The position numbers and the translations under genes were made by a program. The notes under the pieces are model-generated. The model saw only the letters and a program-made list of their open reading frames with translations, ran no database searches and had not been told where the DNA came from. DNA of 64,000 nucleotides from assembly GCF_005491705.1 (NCBI RefSeq), contig NZ_CP028092.1:4278001-4342000 (forward strand). The letters are read 5' to 3'. This stretch comes from Pontibacter sp. SGAir0037 (lineage in GTDB: Bacteria; Bacteroidota; Bacteroidia; Cytophagales; Hymenobacteraceae). Below are positions 50,489-59,396 of this stretch, piece by piece. Positions within the stretch are counted from its first letter, which is position 1. The number at the start of each line of letters is the position of its first letter.

Positions 50489-52466
50489 ACGCAGTGGCCA
50501 GGTTGTCAACAGCTACTTTTTTGCCGATTAACCTGATAACGCCCCACAACACACCAGCTCCGATCAGGTATACCAGGAGCCAATGCACTCCCCAGCTCGA
50601 GAGGTTGGTGCAGACAAGGTTTGCCACCAAAGCTACGGTAATGGCATAAGGCAGCTGTGTTTTTACATGGTCTATGTGGCTACAACCCGAAGCAAGAGAG
50701 CTTAAGATGGTGGTGTCAGATATCGGAGAGCAGTGATCCCCGAAAACAGAACCAGCCAGTACCACTGAAATCACGTTGTAGACAACCGGCATGGTTTCTT
50801 CTAACGACATGCCCTGCGTCTGGCAGACATACCAGGCTGCCGGCAGCATGAGCGGGTATAGGATAGCCATAGTGCCCCAGCTGGAACCAGTAGAGAAGGC
50901 AATAATGGCTGCTAAGAAAAAAGTGATTTCAGGCAGGAAGTGTGGCGAAACATTTCCAGAAAAAAGCGAGGTAAGGTACTCTGCCGTGTACAGTTCTTTC
51001 GTAACAGATGCCAGCGACCATGCCAGCACCAGTATCAGCACTGCCGGAAGCATTGTTTTAAAGCCTGTTACCAAAGACTCCATTGTTTCATACAAGCTCA
51101 TGATCCGCTGACTCGTGGTTAAAGCAACTGCCACCAGCACACCACATAAAGAGGCCCAGATCAGTGAAATGTAAGAATTGGAATCACCAATGGTAATTGA
51201 AAGCTTCCGGAAAAAGCCCAGACTGGCATCGCTCCAGGTTGCCTCGTTATAACCGGTATACAATAAGCCTGCTACGGTTCCAAATATAACTACCAGCACA
51301 GGCAACAAGGCATTAATGGCGCGGGTACGGGTAGGATCTATGGCTTCGAACTCTGCCATTTCCTGTTGCTGCTTTTCTTCACCACTTCGGCTAATGCGTA
51401 CAGCACTTACAGCGCCGGTAGAACGGGCTCTTGTTTCTGCCTTATGCATAGAGCTGAAATCGCGGTTCATCAGGATCAGCATGAGCATGAATACCAGGGT
51501 CAGTACTGGGTAATAGGCATATTCCAGAGAATGAAAGAACAGCGAGTAAGCCCCTTCTTCTATACCCAGCGTGCTGGCTGCATCTTTGATATACCCAAGT
51601 TCTGCACCTACCCAGGTGGTAACAAAAGCAATGGCCGCTACAGGCGCAGCGGTACTATCAACTAAGTAAGCAAGTTTTTCCCTGGAAATAAGGTGCTTGT
51701 CTGTAACTGGGCGCATGGTGTTGCCCACTATAAGGGTATTGGCATAGTCGTCGAAAAATATAGCGATACCTAAAAACCAGGTTACTACCTGTGAGCTTTT
51801 GGCAGACCGGGCATATCTCGATAAAACATTCACAATGCCTGCCATTCCTCCGTTTTTCGAAATAATGGCCACCATGCCTCCAATCAGCATAGAGAAAAGT
51901 ATAACCGATACGTGGTCGGCATCGGTCAGGGCTCCCACCAGATAGGTATCCGCAACAGCTAGTAAACCAGTAAAAAGAGATTTAAACGACAAACCATAGA
52001 TGACAAATCCTCCTATCCAGATGCCGGCAAAAAGCGCGAGCAGAACTTCTCTGAATATGAGAGCAAGAACTATAGCCAGCAGCGGAGGCAGAATAGAAAG
52101 CCACATGGGAAATTCGCGCACACCGCGTTCGGCTTCTGCATCGAGGCGGTATAAGCGGGCAATGGTATGTGTGCCGAGGTTAGCGCTTACTTGTACAAGA
52201 TTAGCCGGTGCTCGCAGCGAAAAACGCGTTTCTCCGTCGGTCAGACTCAATTCCTGTACTTCACCGTTGATGCGGAGAGGCAGCGCGCCGCTGTACTTTA
52301 CAAGGTTACCGGTTTCGGTTGTTGTGCGTAGGGTAAAAGCCGTGTCGTTTATGGCTTGTAGTTTAAGTTCTTCAATAGCTTGCTTGCTGTTATCTCCCTG
52401 AGCCATCGACTGCACCGATAGCAGCAACAGAAAAACAAAGCCCAACAGGGTTCTGTATAGCGTCAT
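50487..52466 (-). CDS. NhaC-type Na+/H+ antiporter with an N-terminal signal peptide and periplasmic domain
   Basis: 659 residues. Unlike plain NhaC (about 460-500), it starts with a Sec signal peptide (residues 1-22, cut near SMAQG) and a 110-residue beta-rich domain (EELKLQAINDTAFTLRTT). The membrane part follows from about residue 122 (PMWLSILPPLLAIVLALI), with about 12 hydrophobic segments and conserved pieces such as FFDDYANTLIVGNTMRPVTD, TAAPVAAIAFVTTWVG and SGSSWGTMAILYPL. The family includes Na+/H+ and malate/lactate antiporters. The role of the extra domain is unknown. Confidence 0.85.
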   Translation of the reverse strand: MTLYRTLLGFVFLLLLSVQSMAQGDNSKQAIEELKLQAINDTAFTLRTTTETGNLVKYSGALPLRINGEVQELSLTDGETRFSLRAPANLVQVSANLGTHTIARLYRLDAEAERGVREFPMWLSILPPLLAIVLALIFREVLLALFAGIWIGGFVIYGLSFKSLFTGLLAVADTYLVGALTDADHVSVILFSMLIGGMVAIISKNGGMAGIVNVLSRYARSAKSSQVVTWFLGIAIFFDDYANTLIVGNTMRPVTDKHLISREKLAYLVDSTAAPVAAIAFVTTWVGAELGYIKDAASTLGIEEGAYSLFFHSLEYAYYPVLTLVFMLMLILMNRDFSSMHKAETRARSTGAVSAVRISRSGEEKQQQEMAEFEAIDPTRTRAINALLPVLVVIFGTVAGLLYTGYNEATWSDASLGFFRKLSITIGDSNSYISLIWASLCGVLVAVALTTSQRIMSLYETMESLVTGFKTMLPAVLILVLAWSLASVTKELYTAEYLTSLFSGNVSPHFLPEITFFLAAIIAFSTGSSWGTMAILYPLMLPAAWYVCQTQGMSLEETMPVVYNVISVVLAGSVFGDHCSPISDTTILSSLASGCSHIDHVKTQLPYAITVALVANLVCTNLSSWGVHWLLVYLIGAGVLWGVIRLIGKKVAVDNLATA

Positions 52467-52659
52467 TTAATCCGGTTTCAAAAATTGTGAATCCCTTAAA
52501 ATAACTAAATAAATGTGAAATTAGGAAATACAGGCTGTAGAAGAGGCTTTGAATACCCGCTTGCAAGATAATATTATAGTACAGGTAACCGGTAATGCTG
52601 AAGCTGCCATCATCCCGTACGCAGAGAAGCAAGCAGCGCCGGTGCTGTTAAAGCAATGG

Positions 52660-53517
52660 TCATTTTGCCCTGTTCACAATAAACACACCCGCCAGAATAA
52701 CCAACATGCCGATGTAGTGCCAGAAGTGGATAGTTTCTCCGTCCAGCACGCCCCACATAAGCGCCACGATTGGGATCAGGTAATTAGTGGAGCTGGCAAA
52801 CAGGGGAGTAGAGAAATGTATCAGCTTGTTAAGCAGGATGAGGCCAATGGCCGTGCTGAATACGGCCAGCGTAGCAATATAGAATAGTGCCTCCCATGCG
52901 CCTGAAGTATACTGCAGCTTATTTACCGCATCGGTGGTAAAAAGATAAGCAGCAGCAAGTGGTCCTACTGTCAGCAGAGCCAGGCTCGACATAACCATTG
53001 GGCTAATGCCTTTCAGGCGGAATTTAATAATATTGGCACTGCCACCGTAGCAGATCGTTGCAACTACAATATACAGGCCATAGAACTTATTGTCGAGATC
53101 GGCACTGCCGTTTCCGGACAAAATGAGCATAGCTGTGCCTGCCATACCCACCATAATGCCGAGCAGGCGCATCCAGGTGATAGACTGCTGAAAGAAAAAA
53201 GCTCCTATCAGTAATGTAAAGAGAGCTGTAAGCGAGTTTAACACACCTGCCAGTCCGCTGGCCAGGCGTGTCTCGGCATAGGCGAACAAAAAGGCCGGGA
53301 ATAGATTGCCTAGCAAGCCACTGGCAAAAATAAATTTCCAACGAGCTGGCTCTACCTTGCGCAGGTTTCTGAGCGCAAAAGGCAGCAAAGCAAGGCAGGC
53401 AATCACAATGCGCAAGGCGCCAAGCTCGTCCGAACTAAAAACAACAAGCCCTTTCTTGATCAGGATAAAGGAGGTGCCCCAGATAAAGGTAAGCACCACT
53501 ACCAGCAGCCACACCAA
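52660..53517 (-). CDS. EamA-family (DMT) transporter
   Basis: 285 residues with ten membrane segments in two EamA repeats: LTFIWGTSFILIKKGLVVFSSDELGALR opens the first, and YGGSANIIKFRLKGISPMVMSSLA opens the second. It belongs to the drug/metabolite transporter superfamily (RhaT-like), probably a small-molecule exporter of unknown substrate. No ATG is present; TTG at 53517 is chosen. The frame is open for 17 more codons (from 53568) without an ATG, GTG or TTG, and those residues read like a natural N-terminus. Confidence 0.82.
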   Translation of the reverse strand: MVWLLVVVLTFIWGTSFILIKKGLVVFSSDELGALRIVIACLALLPFALRNLRKVEPARWKFIFASGLLGNLFPAFLFAYAETRLASGLAGVLNSLTALFTLLIGAFFFQQSITWMRLLGIMVGMAGTAMLILSGNGSADLDNKFYGLYIVVATICYGGSANIIKFRLKGISPMVMSSLALLTVGPLAAAYLFTTDAVNKLQYTSGAWEALFYIATLAVFSTAIGLILLNKLIHFSTPLFASSTNYLIPIVALMWGVLDGETIHFWHYIGMLVILAGVFIVNRAK

Positions 53518-53579
53518 GGGAGAGGTAGCTGTTTTTTCTTGCGCGGAAGGCGTAATAGTTTTGATGAGCTAGTAGATTA

Positions 53580-53710
53580 TAAGATTTGAAAATCTGGAAA
53601 TGAAGATTAGGAGAAGTAAAAACAGAAGAACCTTACATTACCTTTAGCCATAACCATTTTTGCAATTGCAGATTACTAACATCTTCAAATCTCTCAATTT
53701 TCAAATCTTA
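53580..53710. repeat. Inverted repeat pair between EamA and dusB genes
   Basis: 'taagatttgaaaat' at 53580-53593 is a perfect 14-base reverse complement of 53697-53710, and 'tgaagat' (53601-53607) of 'atcttca' (53681-53687). The separating 100 bases contain no gene. A relative occurs at 59884-59925. Confidence 0.55.
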
Positions 53711-53716
53711 AAATTT

Positions 53717-54700
53717 TCAGACGTAGCTCATGGTCTGGGCAATCTCGTCCAAGATATCATAGATTTCCTGGATATCTTCAGACTGCACCAGGCGCATACG
53801 CAGCGGCTTAAAATGAGATAAACCACGGAAGTAGTTGGTATAGTGGCGGCGCATCTCAAAAATGCCCAGCTTCTCGCCTTTCCATTCCAGCGAATGGGTA
53901 AAGTGCTGGCGGCAAACAGCTACACGCTCTTCCAGCGTAGGGCCAGGTAGCACTTCGCCTGTTTTCATGTAGTGCTTTATCTCATTAAATATCCACGGAT
54001 GTCCGATAGAAGCACGACCAATCATAATGCCGTCTACTCCATACCTGTTGCGGTACTCCAGCGCTTTCTCGGGCGAATCGATATCGCCGTTGCCGAAGAT
54101 AGGGATCTTCATGCGTGGGTTGTTCTTTACCTCTGCAATCAGGCTCCAGTCGGCCTCGCCCTTATACATCTGTACGCGGGTGCGGCCATGTATGCTCAGC
54201 GCCTGTATGCCGATATCTTGTAGGCGTTCGGCTGTTTCTACTATGTTTTTGGTGTTCTCGTCCCAGCCAAGTCGGGTTTTAACCGTCACCGGCAGGTTAG
54301 TGGCCTTCACTATTTCAGAAGTCATCTGCACCATTTTCGGAATATCGCGCAGCAAAGCAGCACCGGCACCTTTACAGGCCACATTTTTTACAGGGCAGCC
54401 ATAGTTAATATCAATCAGGTCGGGGCCAGCCTGCGACGAGACAATAGCTGCCTCACGCATCGAGTCTATCTCGGAACCAAAAATCTGGATGCCAATCGGA
54501 CGTTCGTAATCGAAAATATCCAGTTTCTGCACACTTTTGGCTGCATCACGTATCAAACCCTCAGAAGATATAAACTCGGTGTACATCAGGTCAGCTCCGT
54601 TGGCTTTACAAACCTTCCGGAAAGGCGGATCGCTCACGTCTTCCATGGGGGCCAGCAGCAGAGGAAACTCACCTAGTTCTATGTTCGCTATTTTTACCAA
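53717..54700 (-). CDS. dusB: tRNA-dihydrouridine synthase B
   Basis: 327 residues. It is an FMN enzyme that reduces uridine to dihydrouridine in tRNA D-arms. It opens with LLLAPMEDVSDPPFRK, has the catalytic cysteine in NYGCPVKNVACKGAGAALL (near residue 108), VKTRLGWDE, IHGRTRVQMYKG and FGNGDIDSPEKALEY, then the helical tRNA-binding domain. Its last 5 bases sit beyond the repeat at 53580-53710, and it is divergent from the CPBP peptidase gene. Confidence 0.96.
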   Translation of the reverse strand: MVKIANIELGEFPLLLAPMEDVSDPPFRKVCKANGADLMYTEFISSEGLIRDAAKSVQKLDIFDYERPIGIQIFGSEIDSMREAAIVSSQAGPDLIDINYGCPVKNVACKGAGAALLRDIPKMVQMTSEIVKATNLPVTVKTRLGWDENTKNIVETAERLQDIGIQALSIHGRTRVQMYKGEADWSLIAEVKNNPRMKIPIFGNGDIDSPEKALEYRNRYGVDGIMIGRASIGHPWIFNEIKHYMKTGEVLPGPTLEERVAVCRQHFTHSLEWKGEKLGIFEMRRHYTNYFRGLSHFKPLRMRLVQSEDIQEIYDILDEIAQTMSYV

Positions 54701-54753
54701 AGCAAAGTCTAATTTTTCGCGTAAATTTACGTCAATTAAACCTAAATTTCTCT

Positions 54754-55737
54754 ATGAAAGGTTTCATCTCCAAAGAAGTGCATCCATTTTTTGTGTTATT
54801 GCTGCTCATTGCCTTTGTGTTTGGAGGAGCTTTTGTGGCTACTTTCTTTTATTCTATACTCGGAGATGCCCTGTTCGGTATTGGTATATTTGACCTGGCG
54901 AAGGCACTTGATGAACCTGCTGCCTATCCTAATACCCGGAATGCCCTTATGTTTTACCAAGGCATTGTGTCTTTCTTTATGTTTATAGTAGCGCCGCTTT
55001 TACTGATTAGCTCTTTAAAATATAATGTAGACAGGTATCTGAACTGGAAAACGGCACCTACGATAGGACTGGTGCTGCTAAGCGGCCTGCTGATTATCCT
55101 GATTATGCCAGCCAATTCGCTTATCATAGACTGGAATGCCAATGTAAACTTTCCGGAGTCGATGAAGGGATTTGAAGAATGGGCAAGGGAAAAAGAAAGT
55201 TTTGCTGCCGAATTAACCAAACTGCTGGCGAAGCTCTCTTCGGTGCCGGAACTGTTGGTAGGGCTGCTGGTGATTGCTGTTATTCCGGCTATAGGCGAAG
55301 AGCTGGTGTTCAGAGGCGTGGCACAACGGCAGTTTCACCGCTGGACAGGCAACGGGCATATCGCTATCTGGATTGCAGCTTTTGCCTTTAGCGCCATACA
55401 CAACCAGTTTTTTGGCTTCTTTCCCAGAATGATTTTAGGAGCTTTGTTTGGCTACTTGTATATGTGGTCGGGCAGAATAAGCGTACCCATTATAGCTCAC
55501 TTTGTGAATAATGGTTTTCAGGTGCTGATGCTGTACCTGTACCAGGCTGGGCAGGTAGATATGGATCTGGAGTCTACCGAGTCAATGCCCTGGTATAGTG
55601 TCTTGATATCTGTGGTGCTGAGCGCTGGCGTTATCTATTACCTGTACAAGCAGTTTTCGGCAGTACCGCCCCGGCAGGAGGCATTGGCTCCTGTAAATGC
55701 AAAAGAGCCAGATCCGGAGGACCCGGATGTATACTGA
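54754..55737 (+). CDS. CPBP-family intramembrane glutamic endopeptidase
   Basis: 327 residues with eight hydrophobic segments. The catalytic motifs of the CPBP/Abi family are present: EELVFRGVAQRQFHR near residue 185 (glutamates plus Arg) and FSAIHNQFFGFFPR with its His near 215, then HFVNNGFQV near 250. It is related to CAAX prenyl endopeptidases and bacteriocin-immunity proteins. The N-terminus is cytoplasmic and short. It lies 49 bases before cdsA, so co-transcription is likely. Confidence 0.9.
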   Translation: MKGFISKEVHPFFVLLLLIAFVFGGAFVATFFYSILGDALFGIGIFDLAKALDEPAAYPNTRNALMFYQGIVSFFMFIVAPLLLISSLKYNVDRYLNWKTAPTIGLVLLSGLLIILIMPANSLIIDWNANVNFPESMKGFEEWAREKESFAAELTKLLAKLSSVPELLVGLLVIAVIPAIGEELVFRGVAQRQFHRWTGNGHIAIWIAAFAFSAIHNQFFGFFPRMILGALFGYLYMWSGRISVPIIAHFVNNGFQVLMLYLYQAGQVDMDLESTESMPWYSVLISVVLSAGVIYYLYKQFSAVPPRQEALAPVNAKEPDPEDPDVY

Positions 55738-55786
55738 ACCGTAACATCTCTAAACCTCCCTGTTAAATTGACACCCACACCATTTC

Positions 55787-56617
55787 ATGAGCAAAAATAT
55801 ATCCTCCTTAAGTAATTTTCAGCAACGCGTTATCGTAGGCATATTAGGCGCAGCCCTTTTTATAGGAGGCATTTTATATAACCAGTGGACATACTTTCTG
55901 CTTTTTCTGGGACTTACCCTGCTGGGGATGCTGGAGTTTTACAGGCTGGTAGGTTATGCGAAACAAATTCAGCCTAACAAAACAGCCGGTCTTATAGCCG
56001 GAGGCTTTATCTACATTGCCGTTTTTGGTGTGGAAACCGAGCTGTTTCCCGCAAATTATCTGTACCTGGCGTTACCGCTGTTGATGCTGCTGTTTATATG
56101 GGAGCTTTACCGCAAGCACCCACAGCCCTTTACCAACATCGCATTCACCTTATTAGGAGTTGTATATGTAGCTGTCCCTTTTGGGTTGCTGCATTTGCTC
56201 GGCTTCCTGGTAGGAGAATATAGCTGGCAGCCTATCCTGGGCCTGATGCTGCTTATCTGGACTGCAGACACAGGAGCCTACATAGCAGGTAAGAGTTTTG
56301 GAAAACATAAGCTGTTGGAGCGGGTATCGCCTGGTAAAACCTGGGAAGGATGGGCAGGTGGTACTGTATTGGCCGTAGTGGTAGGATATATACTTTCCCT
56401 TTATTTTAACGATCTGGTTTTATATCAGTGGCTGATCATAGCGGTGCTGGTAGCTGTTTTTGGCGTTTTAGGCGATTTGGTGGAGTCGTTGCTGAAGCGT
56501 AGTTTAGGCGTAAAAGACTCAGGCACACTGCTGCCCGGCCACGGCGGTATTCTCGACCGCTTCGATAGCCTGATTATGGCCATCCCTTTTATTGTAGCCT
56601 TTCTGAAAATTTTGTGA
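55787..56617 (+). CDS. cdsA: Phosphatidate cytidylyltransferase
   Basis: 276 residues with about eight membrane segments. It makes CDP-diacylglycerol from phosphatidic acid and CTP, the branch point of phospholipid synthesis. The family signature LKRSLGVKDSGTLLPGHGGILDRFDSL is present near the C-terminus, along with SPGKTWEGW. It feeds the phosphatidylserine decarboxylase made 1.5 kb downstream. Confidence 0.95.
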   Translation: MSKNISSLSNFQQRVIVGILGAALFIGGILYNQWTYFLLFLGLTLLGMLEFYRLVGYAKQIQPNKTAGLIAGGFIYIAVFGVETELFPANYLYLALPLLMLLFIWELYRKHPQPFTNIAFTLLGVVYVAVPFGLLHLLGFLVGEYSWQPILGLMLLIWTADTGAYIAGKSFGKHKLLERVSPGKTWEGWAGGTVLAVVVGYILSLYFNDLVLYQWLIIAVLVAVFGVLGDLVESLLKRSLGVKDSGTLLPGHGGILDRFDSLIMAIPFIVAFLKIL

Positions 56618-56707
56618 GTGCTTACTAACGTTTGTTAGGCTTAAGTCCATTTTATTTCCATAACTTTGCCGCCTAATTTCTTAATCACAGATTAATTGTA
56701 AGGTTAT

Positions 56708-57985
56708 ATGATGTTATACAAAGAACCTGCACCCATAAAAGATAGGGAAAACCCTTTCGAATCGATGATGTCGCGTTTTAATATTGCGGCAGAAATTCTA
56801 GGACTGGATGATGAGACATACAATGTCTTGAAATCGCCTACTCGTCAGGTGATTGTAAATATACCTGTTACCATGGATGATGGGAAGGTGCGCGTGTTTG
56901 AAGGCTTCCGGGTGATGCACTCTAATATTCTGGGCCCCTCTAAAGGAGGTATCCGTTATGCGCCGGATGTGTTTCTGGATGAGGTGAAAGCCCTGGCCGC
57001 CTGGATGACCTGGAAATGTGCCGTGGTGGATATTCCGTATGGTGGTGCAAAAGGAGGCATCGTTTGCGATCCCTATGCCATGTCGGCTGGTGAAATCGAG
57101 CGCTTAACAAGAGGGTATACAGCTTCTCTGATCGATATTTTCGGACCAGACCAGGATATTCCTGCTCCGGATATGGGTACAGGACCACGTGAAATGGCCT
57201 GGCTGATGGACGAATACTCTAAAACCAAAGGGTCTACCGTGCAAGGAGTAGTCACAGGTAAACCGCTGGTATTGGGTGGTTCTTTAGGCAGAGTAGAGGC
57301 CACAGGACGTGGCGTAATGGTATCGGCGATGGCTGCTATGGGTAAACTGGGAATGAATCCTGAAAAATCTACGGCTGTAGTGCAGGGCTTCGGAAACGTA
57401 GGCACCTGGGCGGCTAAACTAATGGCAGAGCGAGGGGTGAAAATTTTAGGTATAAGCGATGTAAGCGGTGCCTATTGGAACGATAAAGGTATTAATATAG
57501 AAGAGGCAATCGACTTCAAAAACGCTCACGGTGGCCGCCTCGAAGGATTTAAAGGTGCCGAAAAGATGGACCCGGACGAGCTGCTGACTTCTAAAGTAGA
57601 TGTATTGGTGCCTGCTGCGGTAGAAGATGTTATCACTATCCGGAATGTAGACAAGATACAAGCCAAGCTGATAGTGGAGGGAGCTAACGGGCCAACCTCG
57701 TACAAAGCAGATAACATCATCAACGAAAAAGGTATTATGGTGGTGCCGGATATTCTGGCTAACTCAGGTGGGGTAACAGTATCTTACTTTGAGTGGGTGC
57801 AAAACCGCATGGGCTTTAAGTGGACGTTAGACCGCGTAAACGAACGTGCGGCACGTATCATGAACGAATCTTTTGAGCGGGTATATGCTGCTTCTCAGAA
57901 ATATAATGTGCCAATGCGCATTGCTGCCTACATTGTTGCCATCGATAAAGTGGCTATGACTTACAAGTATCGTGGCGGATTCTAA
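56708..57985 (+). CDS. Glutamate dehydrogenase-like (Glu/Leu/Phe/Val dehydrogenase) protein
   Basis: 425 residues, the hexameric glutamate dehydrogenase type. Visible are PTRQVIVNIPVTMDDG, GPSKGGIRYAPDV, the lysine motif WKCAVVDIPYGGAKGGI, the aspartate in PAPDMGTGPREMAW, and the nucleotide site VVQGFGNVGTWAAKLMAERG. It probably interconverts glutamate and 2-oxoglutarate with NAD(P). The ATG at 56708 is right after a second possible ATG (one codon later). The -7-like TAACTTTG at 56661-56668 precedes it. Confidence 0.94.
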   Translation: MMLYKEPAPIKDRENPFESMMSRFNIAAEILGLDDETYNVLKSPTRQVIVNIPVTMDDGKVRVFEGFRVMHSNILGPSKGGIRYAPDVFLDEVKALAAWMTWKCAVVDIPYGGAKGGIVCDPYAMSAGEIERLTRGYTASLIDIFGPDQDIPAPDMGTGPREMAWLMDEYSKTKGSTVQGVVTGKPLVLGGSLGRVEATGRGVMVSAMAAMGKLGMNPEKSTAVVQGFGNVGTWAAKLMAERGVKILGISDVSGAYWNDKGINIEEAIDFKNAHGGRLEGFKGAEKMDPDELLTSKVDVLVPAAVEDVITIRNVDKIQAKLIVEGANGPTSYKADNIINEKGIMVVPDILANSGGVTVSYFEWVQNRMGFKWTLDRVNERAARIMNESFERVYAASQKYNVPMRIAAYIVAIDKVAMTYKYRGGF

Positions 57986-58031
57986 AATTTTTTATTGGTT
58001 TAATTTAAAGATTGCATAATTTTAAGCTCTG

Positions 58032-58067
58032 ATAATAGCTCATTCATGTATATGGATGAGCTATTAT
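58032..58067 (+). terminator. Weak terminator-like hairpin after the glutamate dehydrogenase gene
   Basis: Arms 58032-58043 and 58056-58067 are complementary over 12 bases with a 12-base loop. No T-run follows on the plus strand, so function is uncertain. Confidence 0.4.
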
Positions 58068-58105
58068 TAAAAAATACAAGAACCTGCAGTTAATTTATTA
58101 CAATA

Positions 58106-58789
58106 ATGAAAATTCATAAAGAAGGAAGAAGGATACTACTGTTTACTTTACTCATCCTGATCGTCCTGAACCTCTTGCTTTACAATTTTAATGCAGGTAA
58201 CAGCACCTTTAACAAAATTTTCACCGGTATCTCTGTTGTAGTATTCCTGCTGATTCTGCAATTTTTCAGAAGCCCTTACCGTAACCTGTTGCTGCACGAA
58301 GACCTGATTGTAGCGCCTGCAGACGGTAAAGTAGTAGTTATAGAAGAAACAGAGGAAACCGAATACTTCAAGGATAAGCGTAAGCAAATATCCATTTTTA
58401 TGTCGCCTATAAACGTACACGTTACCCGGAATCCTGTTTCAGGTATTGTGAAATATTTTAAGTATCATCCTGGTAATTACTTTGTGGCGTGGCATCCAAA
58501 ATCAAGTACTCAAAACGAGCGTACAACAGTTGTGGTAGAATCTACTGCCGGTCCGGAGGTTCTTTTCCGCCAGATTGCCGGAGCTATGGCGCGCCGTATT
58601 GTGTGGTATGTAAAAGAGCAGGATGAGGTAAGCCAGGGCGAGGAATTCGGCTTTATCAAGTTCGGATCGCGTGTAGACATCTTTCTGCCGCTGGATACCG
58701 AAGTAAAAGTGCAGCTGGGCCAGAAAACAAAAGGCGGACAGACTGTAATCGCCCAGTTAAAAACAGAAACACCAACATTGTTCGGATAA
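58106..58789 (+). CDS. psd: Phosphatidylserine decarboxylase, short archaeal-type form
   Basis: 227 residues with two N-terminal membrane segments (about 9-28, 34-52). It converts phosphatidylserine to phosphatidylethanolamine. APADGKVVVIEE, SIFMSPINVHVTRNPVSG and the proenzyme cleavage site in KFGSRVD (Gly-Ser, the Ser forming the pyruvoyl group) are visible. It is the PSD-A (archaeal/Bacteroidota) short type lacking the LGST of E. coli Psd. It works after cdsA in phospholipid synthesis. Confidence 0.94.
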   Translation: MKIHKEGRRILLFTLLILIVLNLLLYNFNAGNSTFNKIFTGISVVVFLLILQFFRSPYRNLLLHEDLIVAPADGKVVVIEETEETEYFKDKRKQISIFMSPINVHVTRNPVSGIVKYFKYHPGNYFVAWHPKSSTQNERTTVVVESTAGPEVLFRQIAGAMARRIVWYVKEQDEVSQGEEFGFIKFGSRVDIFLPLDTEVKVQLGQKTKGGQTVIAQLKTETPTLFG

Positions 58790-58810
58790 ACAAAAGGTAT
58801 AGCCATCAGC

Positions 58811-58858
58811 TAAATCAGAAAGAGCCTTTGTAGTACTACAAAGGCTCTTTCTGATTTA
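58811..58858. terminator. 48-bp perfect palindrome between psd and a convergent lipoprotein gene
   Basis: 24-base arms (58811-58834 and 58835-58858) are exactly complementary with no unpaired loop in the DNA. It lies between the two stop codons (psd ends 58789, the lipoprotein gene ends 58871), consistent with a bidirectional terminator. Confidence 0.85.
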
Positions 58859-58870
58859 TAGCTTAATTTT

Positions 58871-59290
58871 TTATTTAAAATCTTCCGCTGTAAACAGTTT
58901 TCTGGTAATTACATCCTCTTCTGCTAAGCCACTGTCTTTATAAATCTGAATCAGGCAGGTGTCGAGGTTGCTGGTGCTGATATTTCGGATAGCCCCCATA
59001 CTGCCTTCTGTATAGGCTGCATCGCTGTACTGAAACTTGCTTTGGCTATAGCAACTGCTGGAATCAGCCAGAATGCCATCCCGGGTATAGCGGAAGTTAT
59101 CTTTCGTAACAAGGTAAATAGAGTAATAGAACTGGTTACGGGCATCCGGCTGCACAGGCTGGTTCAGGCAAAAGCTGAAGTCACTACCAGCGGGCACTTC
59201 AACCGACACTACTTCCAGTCTGTTTCTGGAGCAGGATGCGGTGGTCAGAAGAGCTGTAAGAACTATAAAAGGCAAAAGAGCTTTTTTCAT
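58871..59290 (-). CDS. Small lipoprotein of unknown function
   Basis: 139 residues. It has a lipoprotein signal peptide with lipobox TTASC (Cys20) and a beta-rich mature region with three further cysteines (FSFCLNQP, SSSCYSQ, LDTCLIQ). No family is recognised. It stands alone between the psd terminator and the msrC-like gene. Confidence 0.75.
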   Translation of the reverse strand: MKKALLPFIVLTALLTTASCSRNRLEVVSVEVPAGSDFSFCLNQPVQPDARNQFYYSIYLVTKDNFRYTRDGILADSSSCYSQSKFQYSDAAYTEGSMGAIRNISTSNLDTCLIQIYKDSGLAEEDVITRKLFTAEDFK

Positions 59291-59396
59291 TTGAGAGCTA
59301 GCTAAGCAATGGCTACAACTATAAAAACCGAAGCCATTGCTGTTTACAAATCTGAAATTCTATTAATGTACAAATTACTGTAATGCAGCAAGCGGA

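Noticed and set aside
52390..52632. Minus-strand 80-residue frame before the antiporter gene
   Set aside because: It overlaps the antiporter signal peptide in another frame and shows no family resemblance.
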